Part shown: piece by piece, positions 50,911-61,116 of the stretch
Layout of the letters: the number at the start of each line of letters is the position of its first letter
Numbering within the stretch: the first letter of the stretch is position 1
Assembly: GCA_019022495.1 (NCBI GenBank)
Contig: JAFEKR010000002.1
Coordinates: 2,914,001 to 2,978,000 of the forward strand
Reading direction: 5' to 3'
From: Epichloe hybrida
Lineage: Eukaryota; Ascomycota; Sordariomycetes; Hypocreales; Clavicipitaceae
DNA length: 64,000 bases
Position numbers and translations under genes: made by a program
Notes under the pieces: generated by a model
Told to the model about the DNA's origin: nothing
The model's input: only the letters and a program-made list of their open reading frames with translations
Databases searched by the model: none

Positions 50911-51700
50911 TAACTTTTTTATAGCTTATTTACCTAGTTATATATAGTTTTCTTTTAAAAAAGAGGTATTTTCTAAAGTAAGTTTAAAAGTAAGTATTAC
51001 TAAATAGTATAACTTATTTATAGCTTATTTGCTTAGATATTTATAATTTTTTTTTAAAAAGAAAGTATATATAAAAGTAGGTCTAAAGTAGGTTTTACTA
51101 ATAATAGTATTAACTTCTTTATAGCTTATTTACTTAGATATATATGATTTTCTATTAAAAAGATAGTATACTTAAAAGTGGGTCTAAAGTGGGTCTTACT
51201 AATTATAGTATAAACTTCTTAATAGCTTATTTACTAAGATATTTATGATTTTCTCTTAAAAAGATAGTATACTTAAAAGTGGGTCTAAAGTGGGTCTTAC
51301 TAATAATAGTATTAACTTCTTTATAGCTTATTTGCTTAGATACATATGATTTTTTATTAAAAAGAAAGTATACTTAAAAGTGGATCTAAAGTGGGTCTTA
51401 CTAATTATAGTATTAACTTCTTAATAGCTTATTTGCTAAGATATTTATGATTTTCTCTTAAAAAGATAGTATACTTAAAAGTGGGTCTAAAGTGGGTCTT
51501 ACTAATAATAGTATTAACTTCTTTATAGCTTATTTGCTTAGATATATATGATTTTTTATTAAAAAGAAAGTATACTTAAAAGTAGGTTTAAAGTAAGCCT
51601 TATGAATTATAGTACTTACTTCTTTATAGCTTATTTACTTAAATATATATGATTTTCTATTAAAATAAGTATACTTAAAAGTAAGTTTTTAATATTTTTC
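50911..51700. repeat. Tandem array of ~101-bp units in H1
   Basis: About 7.8 units begin near 50911, 51010, 51111, 51211, 51313, 51414, 51515 and 51615. The unit core reads TAACTTCTTTATAGCTTATT ... AAAAGTGGGTCTAAAGTGGGTCTTACTAAT. From unit 3 to unit 7 two subtypes alternate (CTTTATAGC with ATATATGATT, versus CTTAATAGC with ATATTTATGATT), giving a higher-order period of about 202 bp. The central units are the least mutated (GTGGGTC kept) and the outer ones read GTAAGTT or GTAGGTC. Confidence 0.88.
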
Positions 51701-51804
51701 TAAGAAATAAGCTTAAAAAGTAAGTTTTATTAGTTTTATAAGTTATAATTGATATTACTATAGTAATTTAACCTTAATCTATATTTTAAGAAACCTAATA
51801 TATA

Positions 51805-52062
51805 TGTTGGTTGCACTAAGGTCCTGCGCAGGTAATAAATCCCGTATAAATTGAAGTCAATGATAGTTAGTTAGCTAGCTAGGAAAGAGGGAGAAGAGAG
51901 GGAAAGTCTAGATGCTAGAAAAGTAGGCGAAATCCGTATGTGGGGCACAAAAAGGGGGTGGCGAATTAATGCAGCCAATCATATCGCGTGTATCACGCTA
52001 GACCCACAATTAGTCTAGTCTTTGGCTACGATTAAACTAATGAAAATCTAAAGGAATTAACA
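51805..52062 (-). repeat. A2 left LTR (3' LTR in coding sense)
   Basis: Starts TGTTGGTTGCACTAAGG and ends AAGGAATTAACA. The outer half is spared and the inner half mutated, compared with the right LTR. Confidence 0.96.
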
Positions 52063-52259
52063 CTAGCAATCTCTCTTTTTCCTTCGTGGCTAAAGAGCTC
52101 AAAAACGCAATAAAAATCAGATTAAAGGAAAGTATACACTAGTGGATCCCTTAATAGGAATCCGCTGCTCTGATTAGCTATTGCGGCATTGGTTAATTGA
52201 ATTAATCCGTTATTCCTTGCCTAAGCTCCTGTTTCCTAATATTATAGGTCTTTTTACCT

Positions 52260-55200
52260 ATTCTTTAATATAAATCATTAATTCATTTAAATTAATTAAA
52301 GAGAAAAGCGACGAATTTAGCGATGATGTAGTTATCGCGTCTGCCGGATTGTCGTTACCGTTAATCCACCTGACTTTGTAGATCTCGTGCCTCTTATATA
52401 ATTAACAAAGAGCCATAATATCAATTATTAGTCTCTTCTCCTTTATAATTCCTAGCTTCACAAGACATTTATATAACAAAAAAGAGTTAGTATAAAGAAT
52501 CATAGGAATCCGAGGTATCTTTAATTAATCCGTAATCTAATGTAGAGTTATGGAAATCGCGTAGGTAATATCTACGCCTTAAACTATGCTATATAACTTA
52601 GAGGCAAGCGCGCTACAAGTAACTCTCTTACTCTTTATTAAGCTATATGTAATAATATTACCTTTTATAATAAAGGTATTATTATCTTACATTATCTCGT
52701 TGCTAATCATAATCACGTATCTAATCTGTGAGCTTAGATCCTTGTTGTTAGCAAGCAATCTATTTATAAACATAAAGAGCTTTGCCTCTTTAAAAACTAA
52801 AGGAATGTATTATAGTCTGCGTTGTTAATTCTTAATCTGCTATTTAAGGCGTTTATTAAGATGTGTAATATCTTCCATAGAGGGCTCTTAGTGTTAAGCT
52901 ATAATTAAAAGGTCATATAAAGCCTCTAGTTAACATATAGTTACGATATAGCTTCCTCGCGCTCATTACTCCACGTAATCTTGCTTTACTATTAAGAATC
53001 AAGGATTGACTTCCTTAATCTTCTAACTCTAGCCCTTCTAGGTTAAGATTAACAAATTATTAGTGTTTTAGGTTAAGATACACTTATTAAAGATAAGGGG
53101 ATTCTTAGCGGTTAATTATTGCTTTTCTTTAGCTATGAAATTAGCCTTCTAGAGCTCTTTCTTTTCCTTCTAGAAGAAGTTATTATCGCTTAGGCCTAAT
53201 ATATTATTGGTTTACATTCTAACGATGCTAAAGAGGTTCTTATTATTCAGAGCTATAATTAATAAGCAGGGATTATAGGTTAAAGTCATTATATCAAGGT
53301 TATCCCTGTGGTAATAGAAGTATATTACCTACTAGTAGGTTCTAGCCTCTGTAATCCTATAAAGAGGTCTAATTAATTTGATTATAGTCCCTTCTAGAAA
53401 GAGATATGTAATTTGCTTTAGTAATCTCATAATAATTAGCCTCGTTAGCACTATATGCAATTAAGTGTAGGCTTATATAATATTACGAATCCAAAGGTAA
53501 ATGCCTCTTTTTCTTAATAATAGAGCGATAGCTATGATAAGTCGTTGGCTTGCTCGTTAAATTGTTAGCGATTGCGTTAGGATAAATTCCTTTCCTTTAT
53601 TATTATAGCCTTATATAACGAGGCGGGATTTCTCATATAGCAAGTCTATCCCTTTGCCTTTAATCTCTCTAACTATACAAGAATCAAAGATTCTATAACC
53701 TTCGTGCTTTACTAGGTCAAACTTAACGAATTTAAACACATTACAAGCTTATAAAGCGTTGATCTTAGCTTGATTAGACTGCTTAAAGGGTTTTCCTAGG
53801 GTTATAATCCTTCCTTCTTAGCGGAGCTAAAGGGCAAGGTTCTAATTAGCCTCTTCCTTTGCTATAAGGAATGCTATACTTAGCATCCCTCTAGTTATAA
53901 CCTCTTAAATAAAGGCCTTCTCTTAATCTTTGTTTACAAGTACATAAAGCTAAACTAGGCTAACGTCCTTCTTAGGGCTATAAGGTCTTCTTTTCCTTAC
54001 TTTTATTCCTTTAGGGCATAGTAATAAGTCTTTAACTTAATAGGTTCCCCTTAGGGCCTTTTAGGCTTTATAAGCCTCTTTATCAGACTTTCCTACACTT
54101 ATAAATTACACTATAAGGGCCTTTCTTAGTCTCCCTTACTTTCTCTTAGCTAGTGTTTACAGCTCTTCGCTATCTTCTATTAGAGGATTTCTTTTATTAG
54201 TAATAGTTAGTTATGCAGCTCCTTCTTCCTTTACGTCGCTTAGCTATTACTCTAGCGGATTATAAGGCTTTATCTCCTACTACTCTAGCCCCTCTATAGT
54301 ACATAAGTCTTTATAATAAGGCTTTACTACTATAGAGCGGAACTTTACTAGGCCATAGGGTATATTAATAGTATAGGTCTCTCTATTAGTAGTAAGTAAC
54401 TTATATAGGCTATACTAGCTACCTTTCTCTCTTTACATATATATATTAGCCTATAGAGGTAACTAATATATAGGCGCTATATTAGGACTATTCTAGGCTC
54501 TAAGGGTATTACAAACCTGCCACAAAGCTAGATAGTGGCGGACTTTATTAGTAGCTTTACAAATTACTTTAGTATATTAAATAATAAAGACACTTAGTGG
54601 TAACTTATCTATTATTTATAGGTAGCCTCTGAAGACTAGTAGGGTTAGGATAATACCGTTTAGGCCTATAGAGTTATTAATTACTTTAACAGCTATTTAA
54701 AGACATTGTTCTAGCGTGAGTTTCGTTCTAATTAAGTCTATGATAATATCATAAGCTTAGCGTAAAGGTCCGTAATATCTCTTAACCTTTCTAATACTAT
54801 TATAGGCTTTAATTAGCATCTTATTAGTCTTAATTAATATTAGTCTAGTATAGTGCTTGAACTTAGCGGAAGCGAAGTTGTTGCTAGCGTCATGTATAAT
54901 CCATTCTAGGGGTCTAAGATAAGTATTAATCTAACATTCGCAGATTACATCCCAGATGTCTCGAGCCTTTTGCTTCTTTGGATTAAGGAATTAGGCTACC
55001 TAGAACAATATTACTAAATTAATAATGTGAAGCACTAGTTGGCTATCGATCTGCATAATATTAACGATAATCTCGTAGTTAAATTTATAGTTATCTTTGA
55101 TTATAAACTTGAATTAACTAGGGGCCTTTCCATATATTTAGTAATAGTAGTAGACTTTAGTTAATTCCTTAATTACCTAGCGTTTAACTTCGTAGCTAGC

Positions 55201-57870
55201 TTAGTAAAGGATCTTTATAAGTCATTATACGGAAGGGTAACTAAGTTAACAATATAATTAATGAATATCTCCTTCTAAAAGGTAGAAGGTAACTATTTCT
55301 CTTGCTTCTAGTAACCACTAAGGATATCCCTATTATTACATAATGGGTACAGTCTTATTACCTTAGATAAGCACGTTAGCAAGGTTATTAATCTTAACTT
55401 ACATTTCATCTATATTAGTGATTAAGAAGAGGAAAGGGGTAGCTATATTAAGGACATAGAATTTAAGCTCTCCAAGTTCTATAGGCACATAAAGGATTTC
55501 TCTTGTAACTACTAATCTGGCGCTAAATGTAATAATTTAGGGTTTATAGGGGGTTACCTTTAATAAAGGTATTAATCTTAGCAAAGCCTTCACTTATACC
55601 TCCCCTATAGTTAACTTTCCTATAGCGCTAGTGTTAGGTATAATCCCTCTAAAGACCTCTTTAGAATAGCATTCTTTAGAGACATAGCAAATTAAGCCTT
55701 TATTATACTCTTATAGCTTATAGAGCTCCTGCCTAAGGAATACGTGTTAAAAGGCTTAATTATTAAGGGTTATAAGGATATTAATGTTAGTAGCGTTATA
55801 GTTAGTCTGTAATCTAGAGTAGAAGAATTATGTAATACTTAGGTGTGCTATTAATAGTAGCTCCTCCACATTATTATTATTATCTTTAGCTTCTGTGTAG
55901 GCTAAAAGATATAATTCCTAATTCTAACCTAAGCCTTTATTAGGCTTATTATTATCCTACCCTTTATAGAAGGTAAGGAATGCCTAGAATCTCTTCTCTA
56001 AAGGGGGTATATAATATATTTTACTAGCTTACTAGTAGTCCTTTTCCTTTTAATATTCTTTAGTAAAGTAATTAGAGAACTAGTAGCCGCTCTTACCACA
56101 CACAAAGCAATGCTTAGTGCTTAGCCTAGGGCTCTATCCGTAATAACTTCCTTTGCCACAGGGGGATAATCACTATCCGTACTAATGATTAGTAAACATG
56201 GCCTCTAGAGGGTCTCCTTATTAGTAATAAAGGTATTAGGAGGACTTCTTATTTAATTCCATAATAGTAATTACCTTGCGGAGGTCTCTAGTAAGACTTT
56301 TAAAGCCTGTAGAGTATATGTATTTCACTATCTAATATTCAGGCACACTAGCTATAGTATTTAAGGCCTGCTTATAAAGTTTAGTATTTACTATCTTAGT
56401 AAGGTATAGGCCTCTATAGATTTTCTTAAGGGTTAATAATATAATCTTAAGGCACTTAAGCTTGCTTTTATTAGGGTTTTTCTTAATTATGCTCTTTAGT
56501 ATTATACTACTTCACTTATAGTAATAGAATTACTAGTTACTTTCTATCTTAAAGCGCTAATAAATACAAGCAATTATCTCTTTATAGGAATAGTTATTCC
56601 TAAAGAGGTAATCAAGGTAGTATTACTTAGTATTACCTATTAATATAATAGGGAAAGCCTTCTAATAATACATTCAAGGAAGGTTAATTCTATTATACTT
56701 ATTTTTAAAGAGCATAATCTTTAGCGTTAAGAAGTTATATAGCTTTCTACTATAGTAGTTACTATCCTTATATATCTTTATAAGCTCTAAGATTTTCTTT
56801 ATGATTTAATCTTTAGAGGGGAATTACTATAAAGGCATAATTTGTTATAAATAACGGTCCACCAGTCATTCTTAATAATAATTATCCAGATAGAGCTATT
56901 AATATAATAGGGATTATTATAGGGGTTCTTATAAGGGTTTAAGTAATCTCTAGGGTTAGGGAAGGTTAATTTCTAGGGTAGGTTATTAGGGCTATTAATG
57001 TTAAGGTTCTAGGGGTTCGGAAGATTATAGTCTTTCTTATAATCTTTCCTGTAACTAAAGGGATATTAAGGTTTAATAAAGCACTTCTTTAAGCAATACT
57101 AGGATTAAATATCCTAGGCCTTGCCTAACGAGGACGCCGTAATCTCATAAAGAATTATATAATTCTCTAATGACATCCTTAGATACCCTTTTAAAGGTGT
57201 CTTTAGACTAGCCTTTAAAGTCTTCTTAGAATAATTTCTATAGGTTATTATCTCTCTAACCTTAATACTTACTAAGGTTAATAAATCTTATAATCTAGTT
57301 ATTAAGCTTAAGCTATATAGCAGTCTCTAGATCTAGCTTAACGGATTCTTTCTAATTACTAGAGAAGTCATGAGTGAGCTATTAAAGGCGTGAGGGTAAC
57401 TTATACTCTTAGGGTCTTTTAAGGGTAATAGTTAGAGCCTTACTATTACTAGCAGCCTTTAGTCTTATAGAAGGTCTAGATTCCTTTGCTATCTTTAACT
57501 ATAAAAGGAATGTTACTAATTTGTTGTTTTTGCTACTAATTAAGCTCCTATGTTTGCCTGTTGCTATTACAAGGTTCTTCTTTCGCGTTTTAGGAGCGTT
57601 ATTACTCTAATGAAATTAGAAGATTACAAAAACAGGAAAAACGGAAGAAAAAGCAGCGGAAGTAGCAAAAGTAGTAATAAGAACAAATTAATAGAGATAA
57701 AGAAAGTAATATAAGTTCTAAAAGTAACTAGAAAATAACAGGAAAAGTAATAAGGGAATAATAGGAATTACCACTTCCTGTTTTTCGTAAAAAGGAGGGA
57801 AGGAGGTAATCTCTCTCTCTTACTAATAAGTATAGGGCGAATAGCACTAATAATAAAGGGGGCAAAAAAC
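52260..57870 (-). pseudogene. A2 gag-pol relic
   Basis: Minus-strand copia polyprotein, collinear with A1. The gag knuckle at 56068-56109 keeps C-F-V-C-G-K-S-G, then Tyr for the third Cys and Tyr for the His. The protease DTGA reads NTSA at 55624-55635. The integrase CxxC reads Y-Y-Y-Y at 55141-55152. RT covers about 52940-53870, with MQTDDT reading M-*-T-N-N-I at 53200-53217. RNase H covers about 52260-52850. The gag start has an extra segment relative to A1, readable as a Lys-rich stretch (SNNAPKTRKKNLVIATGKH), so A1 probably carries a deletion there. Confidence 0.92.
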
Positions 57871-58309
57871 AAGCCGTAGATGCTTGTACAAACAGATTGA
57901 AAGTCTGTTAGATAAAGGGAATATTTATAGAGAAGTTATAGATATATTAGCTAGCTTAGCTAAGGTTATTTAACGTTAGGTTTAAAATAAATGCCTTGCG
58001 GTAATAGATTCGGTTATTTGGTTAGTTTTCTTATAATGGACAATAGAATCAACAATTAATAATAATATCCTAGATAAATATAACGAAGTTATATCCCTAA
58101 GCCTAAGGGTTAATAGATTAATTCCTTAGAAGCCTAACAAGCCTATAACTAGGATTCTAGTCTCTTCCTTTAGCACACTTATATAGTTATACCTCTTTAC
58201 CGTAATGACTGTTATAGCATAACAAGGGGTAGTAGTAGTAGCGTCTATAGAAATGTCTTTTCTTGTGATACCTAGCTTATCTATAGTTATGAAGTTAATC
58301 ACTAATTAG

Positions 58310-58567
58310 TGTTAGTTACACTAAGGTCCTACGTAGGTAATAAATCCCGTATAAATTAAAGTTAATAATAGTTAGTTAGCTAGCTAGGAAAGAGAGAGAA
58401 GAGAGAGAAAGTCTAGATGCTAGAAAAGTAGGCGAAATCCGTATATAGGGCATAAAAAGGGGGTGGCGAATTAATGCAGCCAATCATATCGCGTGCATCG
58501 CGCCAGACCCACAATTAGTCCGGTCTTTGGCCACGATTGAACCGATGAAGATCCGAAGGAATCAACA
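58310..58567 (-). repeat. A2 right LTR (5' LTR in coding sense)
   Basis: Starts TGTTAGTTACACTAAGG and ends GAAGGAATCAACA. The outer end is almost unmutated (TTTGGCCACGATTGAACCGA). Coding-sense CTAATTAGTGATTAAC lies just inside. Confidence 0.96.
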
Positions 58568-58572
58568 ATATA

Positions 58573-58787
58573 CTTTTCTAATTATTTAAGTTATTTCTTA
58601 CTATTAATTTCTAATTACTTTACCTAAATATTAAAAAATAAAAATTAATTACATATAATTACAAATAATTACATGTAATGTAATGTAATGTGTGAAAGGG
58701 GGGTGTAATGTAATGTAATGTAATGTGTAATAATTACATTACATTACAAACATTACACAGTGTAATGTAATGTAATGTGATGCTCTG
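58573..58787. repeat. Right arm and terminal repeat of H1
   Basis: After ~90 AT-rich bases come TAATG units, a GGGGGG interruption, more TAATG units, inverted CATTA units and the terminus ATGCTCTG. It mirrors the left end at 50139-50290. Confidence 0.8.
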
Positions 58788-58795
58788 TCCCTATT

Positions 58796-59343
58796 AAGGC
58801 TTACTATAGTATTAGTAAGGTTAAGTAATATTACAGGCCGCTTTAAAGAGCTTATAATATTATTAGATAAGAATGCCTAATAACACTAGAGCCTGTGGCG
58901 TTATAAATAGTAGTTGAAGCTATAAATAACACTATAGGATTAAATAGTCTTATGCTAATAGTCCTTGTTTTTAGCGCGTATCCTTATATAGTTAAGAAAT
59001 CACCTCTATTACTAGATATTATGTAATAAGCCCTTATAATCTAACTAGTAATAAAGGAAGTTAAGCGTATTTATGCCTAATAGAAGGTTAGCAATGCCCT
59101 TGCTATAAGGAATAGTCCTAATATCTCTATAACTATGAACCTCCTACTAGGATTGCTTATATGCGTGTAGCGTAAAGGTAAAGGATAGAGAGGCCCTTAT
59201 AAGCTATTAGCTATAGAAAGCAAGACCTACACTCTTAAGCTTCCTTAAGGCCCTAAGGCCTTTAGATTAACCTCTATTAGGCTTTTTTATAAAGATCCTA
59301 ATAAAGAGAGACCTCTTAAGAGTGTAAAGGACTAAGATACCCC
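58796..59343 (+). pseudogene. C3 integrase relic (distal part)
   Basis: Resumes the C3 integrase directly after the H1 target duplication: the first codon, AAG, is the position of the catalytic Glu (Glu to Lys), followed by AYYSISKV and RPL-RAYNIIR as in family C integrases. The C-terminal part runs to TFKLP/GPKAFRL-like sequence near 59240-59280 (LKLP-GPKAFRL). B3 begins at 59344 before the RT domain. The bases before it, ACCCC (59339-59343), would be the B3 duplication, but the partner is outside the window. Confidence 0.88.
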
Positions 59344-59650
59344 TGTTAGAACAAAGGTGATATCAATCGCGCGTCGCAGCCGCAATTACCTAGCAGAAGC
59401 TCAGGCCGCGCGCGGACCCCACACGTGACCCACAACCTGGCACGTTAATTAGCTAGGAAATATAGGGATATAAACGCGCAACCCCTTTTCCCTTTATATA
59501 TTATAACTTCTAGCTTTTTACCTCTCTTTTCCTATAACTTAATTAATCATAATAACAGATAACGTAGCCTAGAATAGATAATTAATAACAATACTATTCT
59601 TTAGGCTTATGACTATATTACATTAAATTCAATACCCTATGAATTTAACA
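59344..59650 (+). repeat. B3 5' LTR
   Basis: 307 bases starting TGTTAGAACAAAGG and ending GAATTTAACA, followed by CTAATTAGTAGTTACC. The outer left 130 bases are GC-rich and well kept (GCGTCGCAGCCGCAATTACC) and the inner part is mutated. Confidence 0.95.
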
Positions 59651-59659
59651 CTAATTAGT

Positions 59660-60909
59660 AGTTACCTTTATAAATAACCACGTAGTCTTTAAACACCGTA
59701 AATTAGTAAGGTTAATTAGAAGAGGTAACTTATTTAATAATAACTTGCCTTATGTAATAGGAGGGCCACGTTTAATAATAAGTTATGCTAATAGAAAGGT
59801 ATAATATAGCTCTCTTCTTACTTTAGTATTAACATCTATATCTATATAAACTCCGAAATAACAAAGAAAGGTTTAATGCTAGTAGCTAAGCTATCCCCTT
59901 ATCTTTCTTTATTATGCATTCTATTATATATTTAAAGTCAACTACCTTGCCTTGTAATCCTTTATATCTAAAAAACGTTACATAATTATAGTTATACCCC
60001 TTATCTCCTTATATCATAAGATCTGCCTCCCTTAATTAATTAGAATATTAAATACAGCTAGACTATCTAGGACCTCTAGTTAATTTAGAGTTCCTAGTAA
60101 GACTAATAGCTATAATAATGCTATAGAAGGCGTTAAAACAGGAGATAGTAATAAATACCTTAATAAAGGAAAAACCCTTATTTACACTAACCTATACCCC
60201 TATATCTCTATAAGGCTTTAATAATATATTATAAAAGAACTGCTTTAATAAATAGGAAGTTCTAAATATAAAGAGATAATAATACCTAAGGAAATTAGTC
60301 TCTATATCCTTATAAAGACTAAATAATATAAGGAGCGAGGGTTATTTAGAAGAATACTGTTCTCTGAATTTAGTAATAACTTCTATAGATAGTTAAGGGA
60401 TAAGTTTATAAAAGGGAGAGACCTTTTATAGAACGGACTTTAAGACTATCTTCTTTATAATAGAGTGTATATAACTATTAGAAGAGGCACTAAGATAGTA
60501 AATAACCTTAAAGAAGTAGCAAACTAAGAAGAATTTAGATTTTAGACTCTTAAAGAAATTAAAGAGGCTAGGAAGAAGTATATAGGCTTCTAAAAGAACC
60601 TATAGAATAAAGAGTTCTTCTATAATCTACTAGATAATAGTAATGTTAGAACTAGGTAACCTACCCCGTCACCTTGTTTATTAGTATAATTACTATTAAA
60701 AGGATTAACAAGCCGGACTCCCCTAGGAAGACTAAGTTAATCCCCTCTAGGAAGGCCTAGCTAATCTCCCCTAGGAAGGTTAATTAACCTAGAGTTAAGA
60801 CTGCCTAAGGATGCCATTCGCAAGCATTTGCAGGTAACTCCGCTACCTATACCTTTACTAGAGGCAAGTTAGTAGTATTACCCTAGCAACACTGCTAATA
60901 ATACCCCTG
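59660..60909 (+). pseudogene. B3 gag relic (N-terminal part)
   Basis: Collinear, in reverse orientation, with 41166-42410 of B2 and 18130-19375 of B1. Stops are frequent. No zinc knuckle is included, since it would lie further downstream, past the G3 insertion. Function is assigned by homology to the complete family B copies. Confidence 0.85.
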
Positions 60910-61116
60910 TGAGGCCCCACTCATAACACAGGTGCACCCCGCCAGCGCACTACGCTATAGGGCTAGGTCTACGTGACACTAGCAAGCCACTAGCTATAAG
61001 TTAGCGACTCATATATATAACACACTTAGACCTAGTAAGCTTTAGTTAATATACAAACGCCCCTATACCTCTTACCTAGCTATCCCTTTATTCTTATAAT
61101 TTTAAAGCTTCTCCCA
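60910..61116 (+). repeat. 5' LTR of G3 (inner edge approximate)
   Basis: The outer edge is fixed by the B3 break and by G1. The first ~110 bases are GC-rich and hardly mutated (GTGCACCCCGCCAGCGCAC). The inner edge is placed at CTTCTCCCA by comparison with G1. A purine run, GGGGGGAGA, follows at about 61140. Confidence 0.6.

Larger units (their letters stand above)
51805..58567 (-). mobile_element. Copia element A2, full length, RIP-inactivated
   Basis: A complete 6763-bp minus-strand copia element of the same family as A1. It has 258-bp LTRs at 51805-52062 and 58310-58567 and the target duplication ATATA (51800-51804 and 58568-58572). It sits in the hAT-like element H1. It is 159 bp longer than A1, chiefly through sequence near the gag start (about 57510-57640). 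It is among the youngest insertions in the stack, yet already mutated. Confidence 0.97.
50139..58787. mobile_element. hAT-like DNA element H1, probably non-autonomous, split by copia A2
   Basis: Flanked by the 8-bp duplication TCCCTATT (50131-50138 and 58788-58795), proven by the intact C1 and C2 integrase sequence at the same place. Its ends are inverted, CAGAGCAT at the left and ATGCTCTG at the right. An 8-bp duplication and CAGAG-type ends are hallmarks of the hAT superfamily, and repeated subterminal pentamers (TAATG/CATTA) fit too. Without the copia insert A2 and its duplication it is about 1.88 kb. I see no transposase; the interior is AT-rich filler and a 101-bp tandem array. It would need a transposase from elsewhere. 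Superfamily assignment is inferred from ends and duplication only. Confidence 0.8.
46567..59343 (+). mobile_element. Copia element C3, split by H1 and interrupted by B3
   Basis: A plus-strand family C element inserted in the 3' LTR of G2. Its own sequence occupies 46567-50138 and 58796-59343. The hAT-like insert H1 separates these, and removing H1 with one TCCCTATT copy restores the integrase reading. At 59344 copia B3 begins inside the distal integrase region, so RT, RNase H and the 3' LTR lie beyond the window. The left flank is ATAAT (46562-46566); the duplication partner is not available. Confidence 0.93.
59344..60909 (+). mobile_element. Copia element B3, 5' part, interrupted by G3
   Basis: A plus-strand family B copia inserted in C3. 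Only its 5' LTR and the first ~1.26 kb of gag are present before G3 begins at 60910. The break is defined by comparison with B1/B2: at the same place B2 (reverse strand) continues ACCCCTGAGCAG, here ACCCCTG then TGAGGCC. The last five bases, CCCTG (60905-60909), are the likely G3 target duplication. Confidence 0.93.

Noticed and set aside
50911..51700. Regular repeats as a CRISPR array
   Set aside because: Units are contiguous 101-bp tandem copies with no spacers, inside a eukaryotic transposon.
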